Assembly (NCBI GenBank): GCA_905205085.1
Contig: CAJLCG010000056.1
Coordinates: 1 to 15,624, forward strand
Length of the DNA stretch: 15,624 nt
Source of the DNA: an uncultured Oscillospiraceae bacterium
Lineage (GTDB): Bacteria > Bacillota > Clostridia > Oscillospirales > Oscillospiraceae
Direction: 5' to 3'
The notes beneath the pieces are model-generated. The model worked only from the letters and a program-made list of their open reading frames with translations, searched no databases and was not told the DNA's origin. The position numbers were made by a program, and so were the translations under genes. This document shows positions 1 through 7,729 of the stretch, in pieces (the stretch's first letter is position 1; each line of letters begins with the position of its first letter).

Positions 1-1
1 G

Positions 2-787
2 GAGAAGCTGGCCGAGCAGGTGGGGGTGTCCCGCCAGGCGGTGAGCAAGTGGGAACTGGGGGACGCGATGCCGGACACGGACAAGCTGGTCCCCCTGGCC
101 CGTGCGTTGGGTATTTCGGTGGATACCCTGCTGGACCACCATCCTCAGGAGACAGAGGAGACACTGAAAGAGCGGGAGGAGAAGAAGCCCGGATGGCTGG
201 CTCTCCACTGGTATTGGATTGGGGTGCCCCTGATCTTGTGGGGAGCAACCCGGGTAAGCGCAGTGTTTTGGGCAATGAGTACGGTAGGGTTCTCCCTCAG
301 CGTTTTCGTTTATCTGCCTTATCTGATTTTGCCTTTGAGCGTACTGGTGGGCGGCGTAGTCCTGTTTGTCCAGGGACGGCGCTCTTCACGGCGTAAGCAA
401 AGACCGAACGTTTTAAAACCGCTCCCCTGGAAGGGGCCTCGGCAGCTGATTACTCGGCGGTGGTATTGGCTGGGAGCTCTTGTGGCCGGGGGAAGTGCAC
501 TGGTGGGTATACTGCGGATATATGCTTCCCAGGCCCTCTATGACCAGATAGAAGCTTATCAGAAAAACCTGGATCAATATCAGGGAAGCGCGTTGTGGGA
601 ACATATCGACCAAATCCCGGAATGGTATCTCAATGGGGAGGGCTACTCACAGGCGGTCGCCCTGCACAACCAGGGGCTGTTGATCCTGGCATTGGGTGTG
701 ATTTTAGGTTCGGTGCTCTTTTTCCTGGGGCGCTGGCTGGTCTGCCGCCGCTGGAAAGAAAACGAGGAAAAATTCATTGCAAAATAG
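2..787 (+). CDS. HTH (XRE-type) regulator with membrane segments, 5' truncated
   Basis: The reading frame is open from the first full codon (base 2), so the gene begins before the window; the GTG at base 20 lies inside the DNA-binding domain and is not the start. The visible N-terminus (VSRQAVSKWE, about residues 9-18) is the recognition-helix part of an XRE/Cro-type HTH, followed by the usual tail ending near LDHH. A charged linker rich in E and K comes next, then hydrophobic stretches at about 69-83, 86-124, 154-172 and 228-250, the last two separated by a polar loop rich in Y and Q. The layout suggests a membrane-anchored transcription factor; its target and signal are unknown. The two HTH-membrane proteins at 11531-13296 share this architecture but are not close copies. 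Base composition is a little more AT-rich than in the flanking housekeeping genes. Confident of the HTH, less so of the exact topology. Confidence 0.85.
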   Translation, partial: EKLAEQVGVSRQAVSKWELGDAMPDTDKLVPLARALGISVDTLLDHHPQETEETLKEREEKKPGWLALHWYWIGVPLILWGATRVSAVFWAMSTVGFSLSVFVYLPYLILPLSVLVGGVVLFVQGRRSSRRKQRPNVLKPLPWKGPRQLITRRWYWLGALVAGGSALVGILRIYASQALYDQIEAYQKNLDQYQGSALWEHIDQIPEWYLNGEGYSQAVALHNQGLLILALGVILGSVLFFLGRWLVCRRWKENEEKFIAK

Positions 788-805
788 CGCGAGTTAGGAT
801 ATACT
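777..805 (+). promoter_or_regulatory. sigma-A-like promoter for the DUF1858 gene
   Basis: TTGCAA (777-782) and TATACT (800-805) are separated by 17 bases, matching 4/6 and 5/6 of the vegetative consensus. The start of transcription would fall near 812, giving a leader of about 30 bases that carries the ribosome site GGAGG (828-832) before the ATG at 842. The -35 box lies inside the last codons of the preceding regulator gene. Confidence 0.55.
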
Positions 806-818
806 ATCATCATCCTAA
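794..818. promoter_or_regulatory. 7-bp dyad over the -10 box, possible operator
   Basis: TTAGGAT (794-800) and ATCCTAA (812-818) are perfect inverted repeats 11 bases apart. They bracket the -10 box and the predicted transcription start of the DUF1858 promoter, which is where a repressor would act. No T-run follows, so it is not a terminator for the upstream gene. The bound protein is unknown, and chance cannot be excluded for arms this short. Confidence 0.3.
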
Positions 819-841
819 GAAGTAACTGGAGGAATCCTGCT

Positions 842-1045
842 ATGACCATTACCAAAGACACCATTATTGGTGATATTCTGACCATCGCCCCTCAGACCGC
901 GCCCCTGTTCATGAACATTGGCATGCACTGCCTGGGCTGCCCCGCTTCCCGGGGTGAGACCGTGGAGCAGGCCTGCATGGTCCACGGGGTTGACCCTGAC
1001 GAGCTGCTGGCCGCGGTCAACAAGATGATCGCCGAGGGCGAATAA
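842..1045 (+). CDS. DUF1858 redox-disulfide domain protein
   Basis: A 67-residue protein that is a single DUF1858 domain (the hybrid-cluster-protein-associated redox disulfide family). A short helical N-terminus is followed by the family hallmark HCLGCP, with cysteines at 30 and 33, then an ETVEQAC...GVDPDELLAAVN helix-turn-helix-like tail. The family is thought to take part in thiol redox chemistry in anaerobes, but no reaction has been fixed for the stand-alone form. The start is supported by GGAGG at 828-832, nine bases before the ATG. It has its own promoter and terminator, so it appears to be transcribed alone. A flavodoxin-fold reductase lies just downstream, so a redox partnership is possible but unproven. 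Confidence 0.9.
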   Translation: MTITKDTIIGDILTIAPQTAPLFMNIGMHCLGCPASRGETVEQACMVHGVDPDELLAAVNKMIAEGE

Positions 1046-1061
1046 AACCAAGGAACGAAAG

Positions 1062-1093
1062 ATGGGGGCGGAGGGGTTCCGCCCCCATTTTTT
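1062..1093 (+). terminator. strong intrinsic terminator after the DUF1858 gene
   Basis: An 11-bp perfect stem, ATGGGGGCGGA (1062-1072) pairing with TCCGCCCCCAT (1078-1088), encloses a 5-base loop and is followed at once by six T (1088-1093). The ribosome site of the next gene (GGAGG, 1096-1100) starts only two bases after the T-run, so transcription of that gene depends on read-through or on a promoter inside the DUF1858 gene. Confidence 0.92.
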
Positions 1094-1108
1094 GCGGAGG
1101 TGCCCGGT

Positions 1109-1702
1109 ATGAAATTGGTACTGCTCATGGGAAGCCCCAAAAAAAACGGCAATACCGCCGCCCTGACCGCTCCCTTCCTGGAGGAGTGCGAGCGGCTTGG
1201 GATGGAAACAAAGACCTTCTGGCTCTATGACAAGACCATCCTGCCCTGTCTGGGCTGCAAGACCTGCCAGGACCGGATGGACGGCCTGGGCTGTGTGCGG
1301 GAGGATGACGTGGCCACCCTGTTTGAGGCCATGGAGGGCAGCGACGCCATCGTCCTGGCCACCCCCATCTACGCCTGGTACTGCACCGCCCCCATGAAGG
1401 CCCTGATGGACCGGGTGGTGTACGCCGGCACCAAGAACTACGGCCGGGAGAAGGGGCCGTCCCTGCTCCGGGGCAAGGGCCTTGCCACCATCGTCACCTG
1501 CGGCTACCCGGAGGAGAAGGGAGCCGACCTGTGGCAGGCGGGACTGCGCCGGTGGTGCCGCCACAGCGGATTACATTGGCAGGGGATGCTCTGTGGCCGA
1601 GATATGGGCCCCGGAGTCCCATTTTTAACTCAAGACAAGCTGGCCGCCGCCCGGGACTTTGCCCGGGCTCTCATTCCAAAGGCCGGCGGGGAGGACTTAT
1701 GA
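1109..1702 (+). CDS. flavodoxin-family NAD(P)H-dependent oxidoreductase with four-Cys motif
   Basis: A 197-residue flavodoxin-fold protein of the NADPH-dependent FMN reductase / iron-sulfur flavoprotein-like group. The N-terminal beta strand leads into the FMN phosphate loop GSPKKNGNT (residues 8-16). TPIYAWYCTAPMKALMDR is the second flavin-contact segment. Between them lie cysteines at 47, 50, 53 and 62 (CxxCxxC-x8-C), reminiscent of iron-sulfur flavoproteins; clostridial homologues often carry such cysteines, and whether a cluster binds here cannot be told from sequence. The ATG at 1109 is chosen because GGAGG (1096-1100) lies eight bases upstream; the GTG at 1100 overlaps that site and is unlikely. 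The stop overlaps the trmK start (ATGA, 1699-1702), so the two are translationally coupled. The physiological substrate is unknown. Confidence 0.88.
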   Translation: MKLVLLMGSPKKNGNTAALTAPFLEECERLGMETKTFWLYDKTILPCLGCKTCQDRMDGLGCVREDDVATLFEAMEGSDAIVLATPIYAWYCTAPMKALMDRVVYAGTKNYGREKGPSLLRGKGLATIVTCGYPEEKGADLWQAGLRRWCRHSGLHWQGMLCGRDMGPGVPFLTQDKLAAARDFARALIPKAGGEDL

Positions 1703-2406
1703 AACAACATATCGAGCTCTCGCCCCGGCTGCGGCTGGCAGCCGATCTGGTGCCCCAGGGGGCCCGGCTGGCCGACGTGGGCACCGACCACGCCTATCTG
1801 CCCGCCTGCCTGCTGCTGGAGGATAAGATCCCTTGGGCCATCGCCTCCGACCTGCGGAAGGGCCCCCTGGACCGGGCCCGGGAGACCGCCCGACAGTATG
1901 GCTGCGGGGACAAGATGGCCTTCCGGCTGTGTAACGGCCTGGCGGGCATCCGCCCCGGCGAGGTAGACGCCATCGTCATCGCCGGGATGGGGGGCGAGAC
2001 CATTGCCCAGATCCTGGAGGCCGCTCCCTGGGTTTTGGAGGAGAAGATCCCCCTGATCCTCCAACCTATGAGCTCCCTGCCTGAGCTGCGGGAGTGGCTG
2101 GGCCAAAACGGCTATGCCATTGCCAAGGAGCAGCTGGCCCAGGAGGGGGATACCCTGTATGTGGTGATGCGGGTGACCGCAGGGGAGATGGGAGCTCAGA
2201 CCCCCGGTCAGCTCTGGGCGGGACGGCAGAGCCGGGACCCTCTGCGGGGGGAGTACCTGGAGCAGCAGGCCAAGAAGCTGCGCCGGGCCCTGGACGGCAT
2301 GTCCAAGGGCCGGGGGGAGCAGATTCAGGAGCGCCGCCGGGCGCTGGAGAACGTATATCAGGAATTACTTACCATGAAAGAGGAGTGGCAGCAATGGCAA
2401 CGGTAA
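1699..2406 (+). CDS. trmK: tRNA (adenine(22)-N1)-methyltransferase TrmK
   Basis: A 235-residue cytoplasmic class I SAM-dependent methyltransferase that adds a methyl group to N1 of A22 in the D-loop of certain tRNAs, by family assignment (B. subtilis YqfN/TrmK). The start region ELSPRLRLAADLV is typical. The SAM-binding motif I is DVGTDHAYLP (from residue 26), the family signature AGMGGE is at 95-100, and LQPM at 121-124 is the catalytic-region motif. The charged, helical C-terminus (rich in R, E and Q) fits the coiled-coil tail of TrmK. The ATG at 1699 overlaps the preceding stop as ATGA and has GGGGAGGA just upstream. The frame stays open upstream to 1531, but that part only shadows the flavodoxin gene. 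Its 3' end overlaps the Nif3-like gene by 13 bases, the same pairing (yqfN-yqfO) seen in many Firmicutes. Confidence 0.93.
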   Translation: MKQHIELSPRLRLAADLVPQGARLADVGTDHAYLPACLLLEDKIPWAIASDLRKGPLDRARETARQYGCGDKMAFRLCNGLAGIRPGEVDAIVIAGMGGETIAQILEAAPWVLEEKIPLILQPMSSLPELREWLGQNGYAIAKEQLAQEGDTLYVVMRVTAGEMGAQTPGQLWAGRQSRDPLRGEYLEQQAKKLRRALDGMSKGRGEQIQERRRALENVYQELLTMKEEWQQWQR

Positions 2407-3191
2407 AGGATATTTACGGTGCAATGGATGAGTGGGCCCCCTTTGAGACCCAGATGGATTTTGACAACGCAGGCTTTCTGGTGGGCCGGGGAGAGGCCGA
2501 GGCAGATAAGATTCTGGTGGCCCTGGATATCACCCAGGAGGTGGTGGAGGAGGCGCAGAAGTTGGGCTGCCAGCTCATTGTGTCCCACCACCCGGTGATC
2601 TTCCACCCGGTGAAGGTCCTCACCGATGAGAGCGTCACTGGGCGTACCCTGCTGGCTCTGGCGGAGGCGAAGATTGCCGCCATCTGCTGCCACACCAATC
2701 TGGACGCCGCTCAGGACGGAGTGAACGACTGCCTGGCCCAGGCTCTGGGCCTGCAGGAGGTGGCCCAGCTCCATCCCGACGGAGTGGACCGGGCGGGACG
2801 AACCTACGGCATCGGCCGGGTGGGTATGTGCCACCAGCCGGGCATGAGCGCGGCGGACTACGCCGGCCGAGTGAAGATGCTGCTGGGCGCGGCGGGCGTG
2901 CGCTACACCGACGGAGGCCGTCCGGTACACCGGGTGGCGGTAGGCGGCGGCGCCTGCGGCTCTATGCTGGCCGACGCGGTAGCCATGGGCTGCGACACCT
3001 TTGTCACTGCAGACGTAAAGTATGACCAGTTCCTGGAGGCCCGGGCTCTGGGTGTCAACCTGCTGGATGCGGGCCACTATGCCACCGAGAACGTGATCTG
3101 CGACCGGGTGGCCCAGTATCTGGCCAAGCGTTTCCCCCAGGTGAGCGTGTTGGTGTCCCACCGGCACAAGGAGGCCTGCGCCTGCGTGTAA
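2394..3191 (+). CDS. Nif3-like dinuclear metal center protein
   Basis: A 265-residue NIF3/DUF34 family protein (TIGR00486-type, toroidal hexamer with a two-metal site). Metal ligands expected for the family are visible: HH at 65-66 in SHHPVIFHP, D104 in CHTNLDAA, and H228 and E232 in AGHYATE. The length matches the short form without the PII-like insert found in B. subtilis YqfO (about 370 residues). The biochemical role is unsettled; GTP cyclohydrolase-like annotations exist for the family but I would not rely on them. The start is the ATG at 2394, within the end of trmK, with GAGGAG about ten bases upstream, so translation is probably coupled. No terminator follows; a promoter for ddl begins about 35 bases downstream. 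Confidence 0.92.
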   Translation: MATVKDIYGAMDEWAPFETQMDFDNAGFLVGRGEAEADKILVALDITQEVVEEAQKLGCQLIVSHHPVIFHPVKVLTDESVTGRTLLALAEAKIAAICCHTNLDAAQDGVNDCLAQALGLQEVAQLHPDGVDRAGRTYGIGRVGMCHQPGMSAADYAGRVKMLLGAAGVRYTDGGRPVHRVAVGGGACGSMLADAVAMGCDTFVTADVKYDQFLEARALGVNLLDAGHYATENVICDRVAQYLAKRFPQVSVLVSHRHKEACACV

Positions 3192-3225
3192 GGCGGAAAA
3201 AACAGGGGAAAATGGTACCCTTGCC

Positions 3226-3254
3226 TTGTGCATTGGTGCTGCCTGTGCTAAAAT
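3226..3254 (+). promoter_or_regulatory. extended -10 promoter upstream of ddl
   Basis: TTGTGC (3226-3231), a 17-base spacer and TAAAAT (3249-3254; 5/6) preceded by TGC, which forms an extended -10. Transcription would begin near 3261, leaving a leader of about 60 bases before the ddl ATG. The 129-base gap between the Nif3-like gene and ddl is AT-rich relative to its surroundings. I see no terminator or riboswitch fold in it. Confidence 0.5.
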
Positions 3255-3320
3255 AAAACATTAGCGTGTAGAATATACCAACACGGATCTTTGATCACTG
3301 ATATAGAGGTGTCGTTAAGG

Positions 3321-4370
3321 ATGAAAATAGTGGTATTGGCCGGTGGCCTGAGCCCCGAGCGTAATGTATCCCTGTCCTCCGGAGCCATGGTGTGCGAGGC
3401 CCTGCGTTCCAAAGGACATAAAGTGGCCCTGGTGGACCTGTTTTTTGGCGTGGAGGGGACCGACCGCACGGTGGACCCCTTTGAGGCCCCCATTCCCCAG
3501 GCCTTTAAAAAGGTAAGCCCTGAGGCTCCCGACCTGGACCAGGTGCGGGCGAGCCGGAAGGATACCAGCCCCTCTGCCATTGGGCAGGGCGTGCTGGAGC
3601 TGTGTGCCCAGGCCGATGTGGTCTATTTGGCTCTCCACGGGGCCTGCGGAGAGGACGGCCGTATCCAGGCCACCCTGGACCTGCTGGGCGTTCCCTATAC
3701 CGGATCCGGCTGTCTGGGCTCGGCCATCGCTATGGATAAGGATATGACCAAGCGCCTGGTGGCCCACAAGGTGCGCACCCCCAGCTGGAGCACCGTCACC
3801 GTGACGGAGGAGAACCTGGAGCAGCTGATGAATGACACGCAGCTGCCCGCGGTGGTCAAACCCATCGCCAGCGGCTCCTCCATCGGCGTGACCATCGCCC
3901 ACACCAAGGACGACCTGCGCCGTGGTCTGGAGGAGAGCATCCGCCTGGGCGGCCGCACGGTACTGGAGCAGTACGTAAAGGGCCGTGAGATCCAGGTGGC
4001 CGTGCTTAATGGGAAGGCGCTGCCCTCCATTGAGATCATTCCCCAGGCTGATTTCTACGACTACGCCAACAAGTACCAGCCCGGCGCTGCCCGGGAGGTG
4101 TGCCCCGCCGAGATTCCCCCCGAGTGGGAGAAGAAGGTAGGGGATGCGGCGGTGGCCGTGTTTGAAGAGCTGGGTCTGGCCGTGTACTCCCGGGCCGACT
4201 TTATTGTCACCGAGGACGGCGAGGCCTATTTCCTGGAAATCAACACTCTGCCCGGCATGACCCCCACCAGCCTGGTGCCCCAGGAGGCGGCGGCGGTGGG
4301 CATGGACTATGCCACCCTGTGTGAGACCATTGTGGAGTCCTCCCTGAAGGCCCGCAAGGAAGGAGCATAA
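3321..4370 (+). CDS. ddl: D-alanine--D-alanine ligase
   Basis: A 349-residue ATP-grasp enzyme that joins two D-alanines using ATP in the cytoplasm, supplying the dipeptide that MurF attaches to the peptidoglycan precursor. Visible hallmarks: LAGGLSPERNVSL at the N-terminus with the substrate-site Glu at 13; ALHGACGEDG near 105-114; VKPIASGSSIGV near 180-190; an omega-loop DYANKY whose Tyr corresponds to the residue linked to D-Ala (rather than D-Lac) specificity; and EINTLPGMTPTSL with metal ligands E306 and N308. The ATG at 3321 is preferred over an upstream in-frame TTG (3291) because AGAGGTG (3305-3311) lies nine bases upstream and the protein then begins at the usual first strand. murF follows four bases after the stop, so the pair is an operon. 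No van-type features are seen. Confidence 0.96.
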   Translation: MKIVVLAGGLSPERNVSLSSGAMVCEALRSKGHKVALVDLFFGVEGTDRTVDPFEAPIPQAFKKVSPEAPDLDQVRASRKDTSPSAIGQGVLELCAQADVVYLALHGACGEDGRIQATLDLLGVPYTGSGCLGSAIAMDKDMTKRLVAHKVRTPSWSTVTVTEENLEQLMNDTQLPAVVKPIASGSSIGVTIAHTKDDLRRGLEESIRLGGRTVLEQYVKGREIQVAVLNGKALPSIEIIPQADFYDYANKYQPGAAREVCPAEIPPEWEKKVGDAAVAVFEELGLAVYSRADFIVTEDGEAYFLEINTLPGMTPTSLVPQEAAAVGMDYATLCETIVESSLKARKEGA

Positions 4371-4374
4371 CCAT

Positions 4375-5760
4375 ATGGAGACCATCACTGTTGGCCAACT
4401 GCTGGAAGCGGTACACGGTACGTTGCTGGGCGGCTCCCAGGACATGGAATTGACTGTGAGCGGGGTGGATACCGACAGCCGGGATATCCATCCCGGCTCC
4501 CTGTTCATCCCCCTGGTAGGGGAGCGGTTTGACGGCCACGCCTACATCACCTCCGCCCTGGAGGCGGGGGCTGCGGGCTGCCTCACCGCCCGGGTGCGCA
4601 CCGACTACCGGGAGGACAAGTTCTACATCCAGGTGGGCAACACTGAGCGGGCCCTGCGGGACCTGGCCGCCTGGTATAAAAACCGCTTTCAGATCCCCTT
4701 TGTGGGTATCACCGGAAGCGTGGGCAAGACCACGGCCAAGGATATGATCGCGGCGGTGCTCTCTGTCAAGTACAAGGTACTGAAAACGGAAGGCAACTTC
4801 AATAATAACATCGGCCTGCCCCTGACCCTGCTGCGTCTGGACCACACCCACCAGGTGGGTGTGCTGGAGATGGGTATGGATAAGCCGGGGGAGATCGACT
4901 ACCTCAGCGACATCGTGCGCCCGGAGGTGGGGGTCATCACTAACATCGGCGACGCCCACATCGAGAAGCTGGGCAGCCGGGAGAACATCTTCAAGGCCAA
5001 GTGCGAGCTGCTGCCCAACATCCGCAAGGAGGGCGGCCTGGTGGTGCTCAACGCCGACGACCCCATGCTCACCACTCTGCGGGGCAATACCCCGGTGCAG
5101 GCGGTGTTCTGCGGCAAGGCAGAGGATGCCGACTACCGTGCCCAGGTTACCGGCGGCGACGGAGTCAGCCACATCCACTGCCACGTTACCACCCCCAACA
5201 TGGAGCGGGACATCAGAATCCCTGCCCTGGGGGAACACATGATCTATCCCACCCTCATCGCCGCGGCGGTGGGCGAGCACTTTGGTCTCACCCCCGACGA
5301 GATCGAGGACGGCATTGCCCGCTTTGTTCCCACCCGCATGCGGATGAACGTGATCCAGCGGGAGGGGGAGATCACCATTCTGGATGACTCCTACAACGCC
5401 AATCCCCAGTCCATGCGGGCGGCCATCAGCGTGCTGGCCGACACCCACAGCAGCTGGAAGGTGGCCATTCTGGGCGACATGTTTGAGCTGGGGCCCTATG
5501 CCCCCGCCCTCCACGCCGGGGTAGGAGATTACCTGGGCAAGCGGGGGATCAACTGCCTGGTAGCGGTGGGTAAGCTGTCTGAGCATATGGCTCAGGGAGC
5601 CAGGGACGCAGGGGTACCCACCGTGTACTCTTGTGCGAACAAGGAGGAGGCCAAGGCGGTACTGCCTCAGGTAGTGCGCCCGGACAGCACCATTCTGGTC
5701 AAGGCCTCCCGGGGTATGGCTCTGGAGGAGCTCACCGCCCAGCTGCTTACCCTTTGCTAA
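4375..5760 (+). CDS. murF: UDP-N-acetylmuramoyl-tripeptide--D-alanyl-D-alanine ligase
   Basis: A 461-residue Mur ligase that adds the D-Ala-D-Ala made by Ddl to UDP-MurNAc-tripeptide, completing the cytoplasmic pentapeptide precursor. Three domains are apparent: an N-terminal substrate domain (1 to about 105), a central ATPase domain with the P-loop GITGSVGKTT (K118), NNNIGLPLTLL, LEMGMDKPGEI and NIGDAHIEKLGS, and a C-terminal domain with DDSYNANPQSM and LGDMFELG. FKAK (207... K209 in FKAKCELL) is probably the site of the carbamylated Lys that helps bind magnesium. Length is normal for the family. GGAG at 4362-4365, inside the end of ddl, serves the ATG at 4375. It shares the ddl promoter, and no terminator separates it from the ABC-F gene. 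Confidence 0.96.
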   Translation: METITVGQLLEAVHGTLLGGSQDMELTVSGVDTDSRDIHPGSLFIPLVGERFDGHAYITSALEAGAAGCLTARVRTDYREDKFYIQVGNTERALRDLAAWYKNRFQIPFVGITGSVGKTTAKDMIAAVLSVKYKVLKTEGNFNNNIGLPLTLLRLDHTHQVGVLEMGMDKPGEIDYLSDIVRPEVGVITNIGDAHIEKLGSRENIFKAKCELLPNIRKEGGLVVLNADDPMLTTLRGNTPVQAVFCGKAEDADYRAQVTGGDGVSHIHCHVTTPNMERDIRIPALGEHMIYPTLIAAAVGEHFGLTPDEIEDGIARFVPTRMRMNVIQREGEITILDDSYNANPQSMRAAISVLADTHSSWKVAILGDMFELGPYAPALHAGVGDYLGKRGINCLVAVGKLSEHMAQGARDAGVPTVYSCANKEEAKAVLPQVVRPDSTILVKASRGMALEELTAQLLTLC

Positions 5761-5788
5761 GAGAGAAGAAATCACGTAAGAGGACGTT

Positions 5789-7711
5789 ATGATCGATATT
5801 TCCGTATCCAATCTGGTCAAAGAATTTGAGGTTGGAAATAAAATATTGAATGGCCTGACCTTCCAGGTGGACACGGGGGAGCGGGTTGGTCTGCTGGGGC
5901 CCAACGGCTGCGGCAAGACGACCCTGCTCCGCATCCTCACTGGAGTCATGGACTACGACGAGGGAGATGTGGTGCTGGCCCCTGGAAAGCGGCTGGGCCT
6001 CATCTCCCAGATCCCTGTTTACCCCGCGGGTTACACCGTGGAGGACGTGCTGGCCACCGCCTTTGAGCCCCTGCACCATATGGAGGAGGAGATGACCCAG
6101 CTGGCCGCCCGGATGGCGGACGGGGACACCGACCCGGCGGTGATGAGCCGGTACGATAAGCTCACCGCCGCCTTTGAGGCCGCCGGGGGCTACGACACCC
6201 AGACCAAGACCAACAAGGTCTGTAACGGCCTGTCCATTCCCCAGGCCATGCGGGAGCAGCTCTTTGACAAGCTCTCCGGCGGGGAGAAGACCCGGGTAAA
6301 CCTGGCCCGCCTCATTCTGGAGGACACCGACATTCTCCTGCTGGACGAGCCCACCAACCATCTGGATCTCCGGGCCACCGAGTGGCTGGAGGAGTATCTG
6401 GAGAAGTTCAAGGGCACTGTGCTCACCGTCTCCCACGACCGTTACTTTTTGGACAAGGTGGTGGACCGGATCATCGAGATCCAGGAGGGCAAGGCGGAGT
6501 TTTATTCCGGCAACTACAGCTTCTACGCTGTGGAGAAGGAGCGGCGCTACGAGGAAAAGCTCAAGCAGTATGAGAAAGAGCAGGCCAAGATCCAGCAGTT
6601 GGAGAAGGCCGCCGAGCAGCTGCGCACCTGGGCCTACTCGGGCATGGACAAGACCTTCAAGCGGGCCCAGTCCATGGAGAAGCGCATTGAGCGCATGCGG
6701 GTCACCGACCGCCCCAAAAAGGAGCGGAAGATGGAGGTGCGCTTTGGGGAGCGGGAATTCCGTGGCGACGAAGTTCTTACCATCAAGAACCTGAAAAAGT
6801 CCTTTGGGGACCGCACCCTGTTTTCCGACGTGAATCTGGAAGTGGTGGGGGGCGAGCGCATCGCCCTGCTGGGAGACAACGGCACCGGCAAGTCCACCCT
6901 CATTAAGATTTTGATGGGGGAGGAGGAGCCCGACAGCGGCAAGCTCCGTATGGGCCCCACCGTGAAAATCGGCTACCTGCCCCAGATCATCCACTTCAGT
7001 CACCCGGAGCGCAACCTGGTGGACACCATGCTCTACGACCTGGACTGCACCGCTCAGACCGCCCGCAACCGGTTAGCGGCCTTCAAGTTCCGGGGAGAGG
7101 ACGTCTTTAAGCCCGTCTCCGCCCTGTCCGGCGGCGAGCAGAGCCGCTTGCGTCTGTGTATGCTCATGGACGCGAAGATCAACCTGCTGATTTTGGACGA
7201 GCCCACCAACCATCTGGATATCCAGAGCCGGGAGTGGATTGAGGAGGCGGTGGAGGAGTACGAGGGCAACCTGCTCTTTGTCTCCCACGACCGCTACTTT
7301 ATCGAGCGCTTTGCCAGCCGCATCTGGCTGCTGGAGGACGGGCACATCACCGACTTCAAGGGCACCTATGAGGAATTTCAGGCCGCCCGGGCTAGGGGTC
7401 AGTTCAGTAAGACGGCCGCTGCCGCTCCTGTTCAGACCGCTAAGGCCCCGGTAGAGAAGAAGGAGAAGCCCAAGCGTCCCGGTGGCACTAAGATGCTGGA
7501 AAAAGAGGTGACTGCCGCCGAGCGGGCGGTGGGTAAGGCGGAGGAGCAGATGTACGACCTCACCTTGCAGATCGAGGAGGCCTCCGCCGACTATTTGAAG
7601 CTCCAGGAGCTCTATGAACAGAAGGAGGCCCTGGAGGAAGAGATTTTGAAGCTCTACGGCCGCTGGGAGGAGTTATCTGCCCAGCTGGAGGAGGCCCGGG
7701 GCGAAGGGTAA
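5789..7711 (+). CDS. ABC-F family ATPase (duplicated ATP-binding domains)
   Basis: A 640-residue soluble ABC-F protein with two nucleotide-binding domains and no membrane segment. Domain 1 has Walker A GPNGCGKTTL (about 37-46), signature LSGGEKTRV (about 162) and Walker B LLLDEPTNHLD (about 183-193). Domain 2 has GDNGTGKSTL (about 362), LSGGEQSRL (about 446) and LILDEPTNHLD (about 470). The inter-domain linker is long, helical and charged, with the tRNA-contact segment FKRAQSMEKRIERM. After about residue 545 a Lys/Pro/Ala-rich hinge leads to a C-terminal coiled coil of about 80 residues. ABC-F proteins bind the ribosomal E site and act as translation factors or, in some branches, give antibiotic resistance; I cannot place this one in a resistance branch. 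AAGAGGA (5778-5784) supports the start, 28 bases after murF. Confidence 0.94.
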   Translation: MIDISVSNLVKEFEVGNKILNGLTFQVDTGERVGLLGPNGCGKTTLLRILTGVMDYDEGDVVLAPGKRLGLISQIPVYPAGYTVEDVLATAFEPLHHMEEEMTQLAARMADGDTDPAVMSRYDKLTAAFEAAGGYDTQTKTNKVCNGLSIPQAMREQLFDKLSGGEKTRVNLARLILEDTDILLLDEPTNHLDLRATEWLEEYLEKFKGTVLTVSHDRYFLDKVVDRIIEIQEGKAEFYSGNYSFYAVEKERRYEEKLKQYEKEQAKIQQLEKAAEQLRTWAYSGMDKTFKRAQSMEKRIERMRVTDRPKKERKMEVRFGEREFRGDEVLTIKNLKKSFGDRTLFSDVNLEVVGGERIALLGDNGTGKSTLIKILMGEEEPDSGKLRMGPTVKIGYLPQIIHFSHPERNLVDTMLYDLDCTAQTARNRLAAFKFRGEDVFKPVSALSGGEQSRLRLCMLMDAKINLLILDEPTNHLDIQSREWIEEAVEEYEGNLLFVSHDRYFIERFASRIWLLEDGHITDFKGTYEEFQAARARGQFSKTAAAAPVQTAKAPVEKKEKPKRPGGTKMLEKEVTAAERAVGKAEEQMYDLTLQIEEASADYLKLQELYEQKEALEEEILKLYGRWEELSAQLEEARGEG

Positions 7712-7729
7712 GAGAGAGGAGGCCCACCT

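Noticed and set aside
1531..1698. N-terminal extension of TrmK from an upstream start
   Set aside because: The extension only shadows the flavodoxin gene; the ATG at 1699 has a ribosome site and gives the standard TrmK N-terminus.
3321..4370. VanA-type D-Ala-D-Lac ligase
   Set aside because: The omega-loop keeps the Tyr typical of D-Ala-D-Ala ligases, murF follows directly, and no vanH, vanX or sensor genes are nearby.
4240..5949. 569-residue open frame on the minus strand
   Set aside because: It lies antisense to murF and the ddl end. Its composition (runs of H, V, G, L and Q without family motifs) is what the complement of GC-rich coding DNA gives.
5747..7003. 418-residue open frame on the minus strand
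   Set aside because: It is antisense to the first half of the ABC-F gene, whose Walker and signature motifs fix the true frame; it has no ribosome site or recognisable domain.
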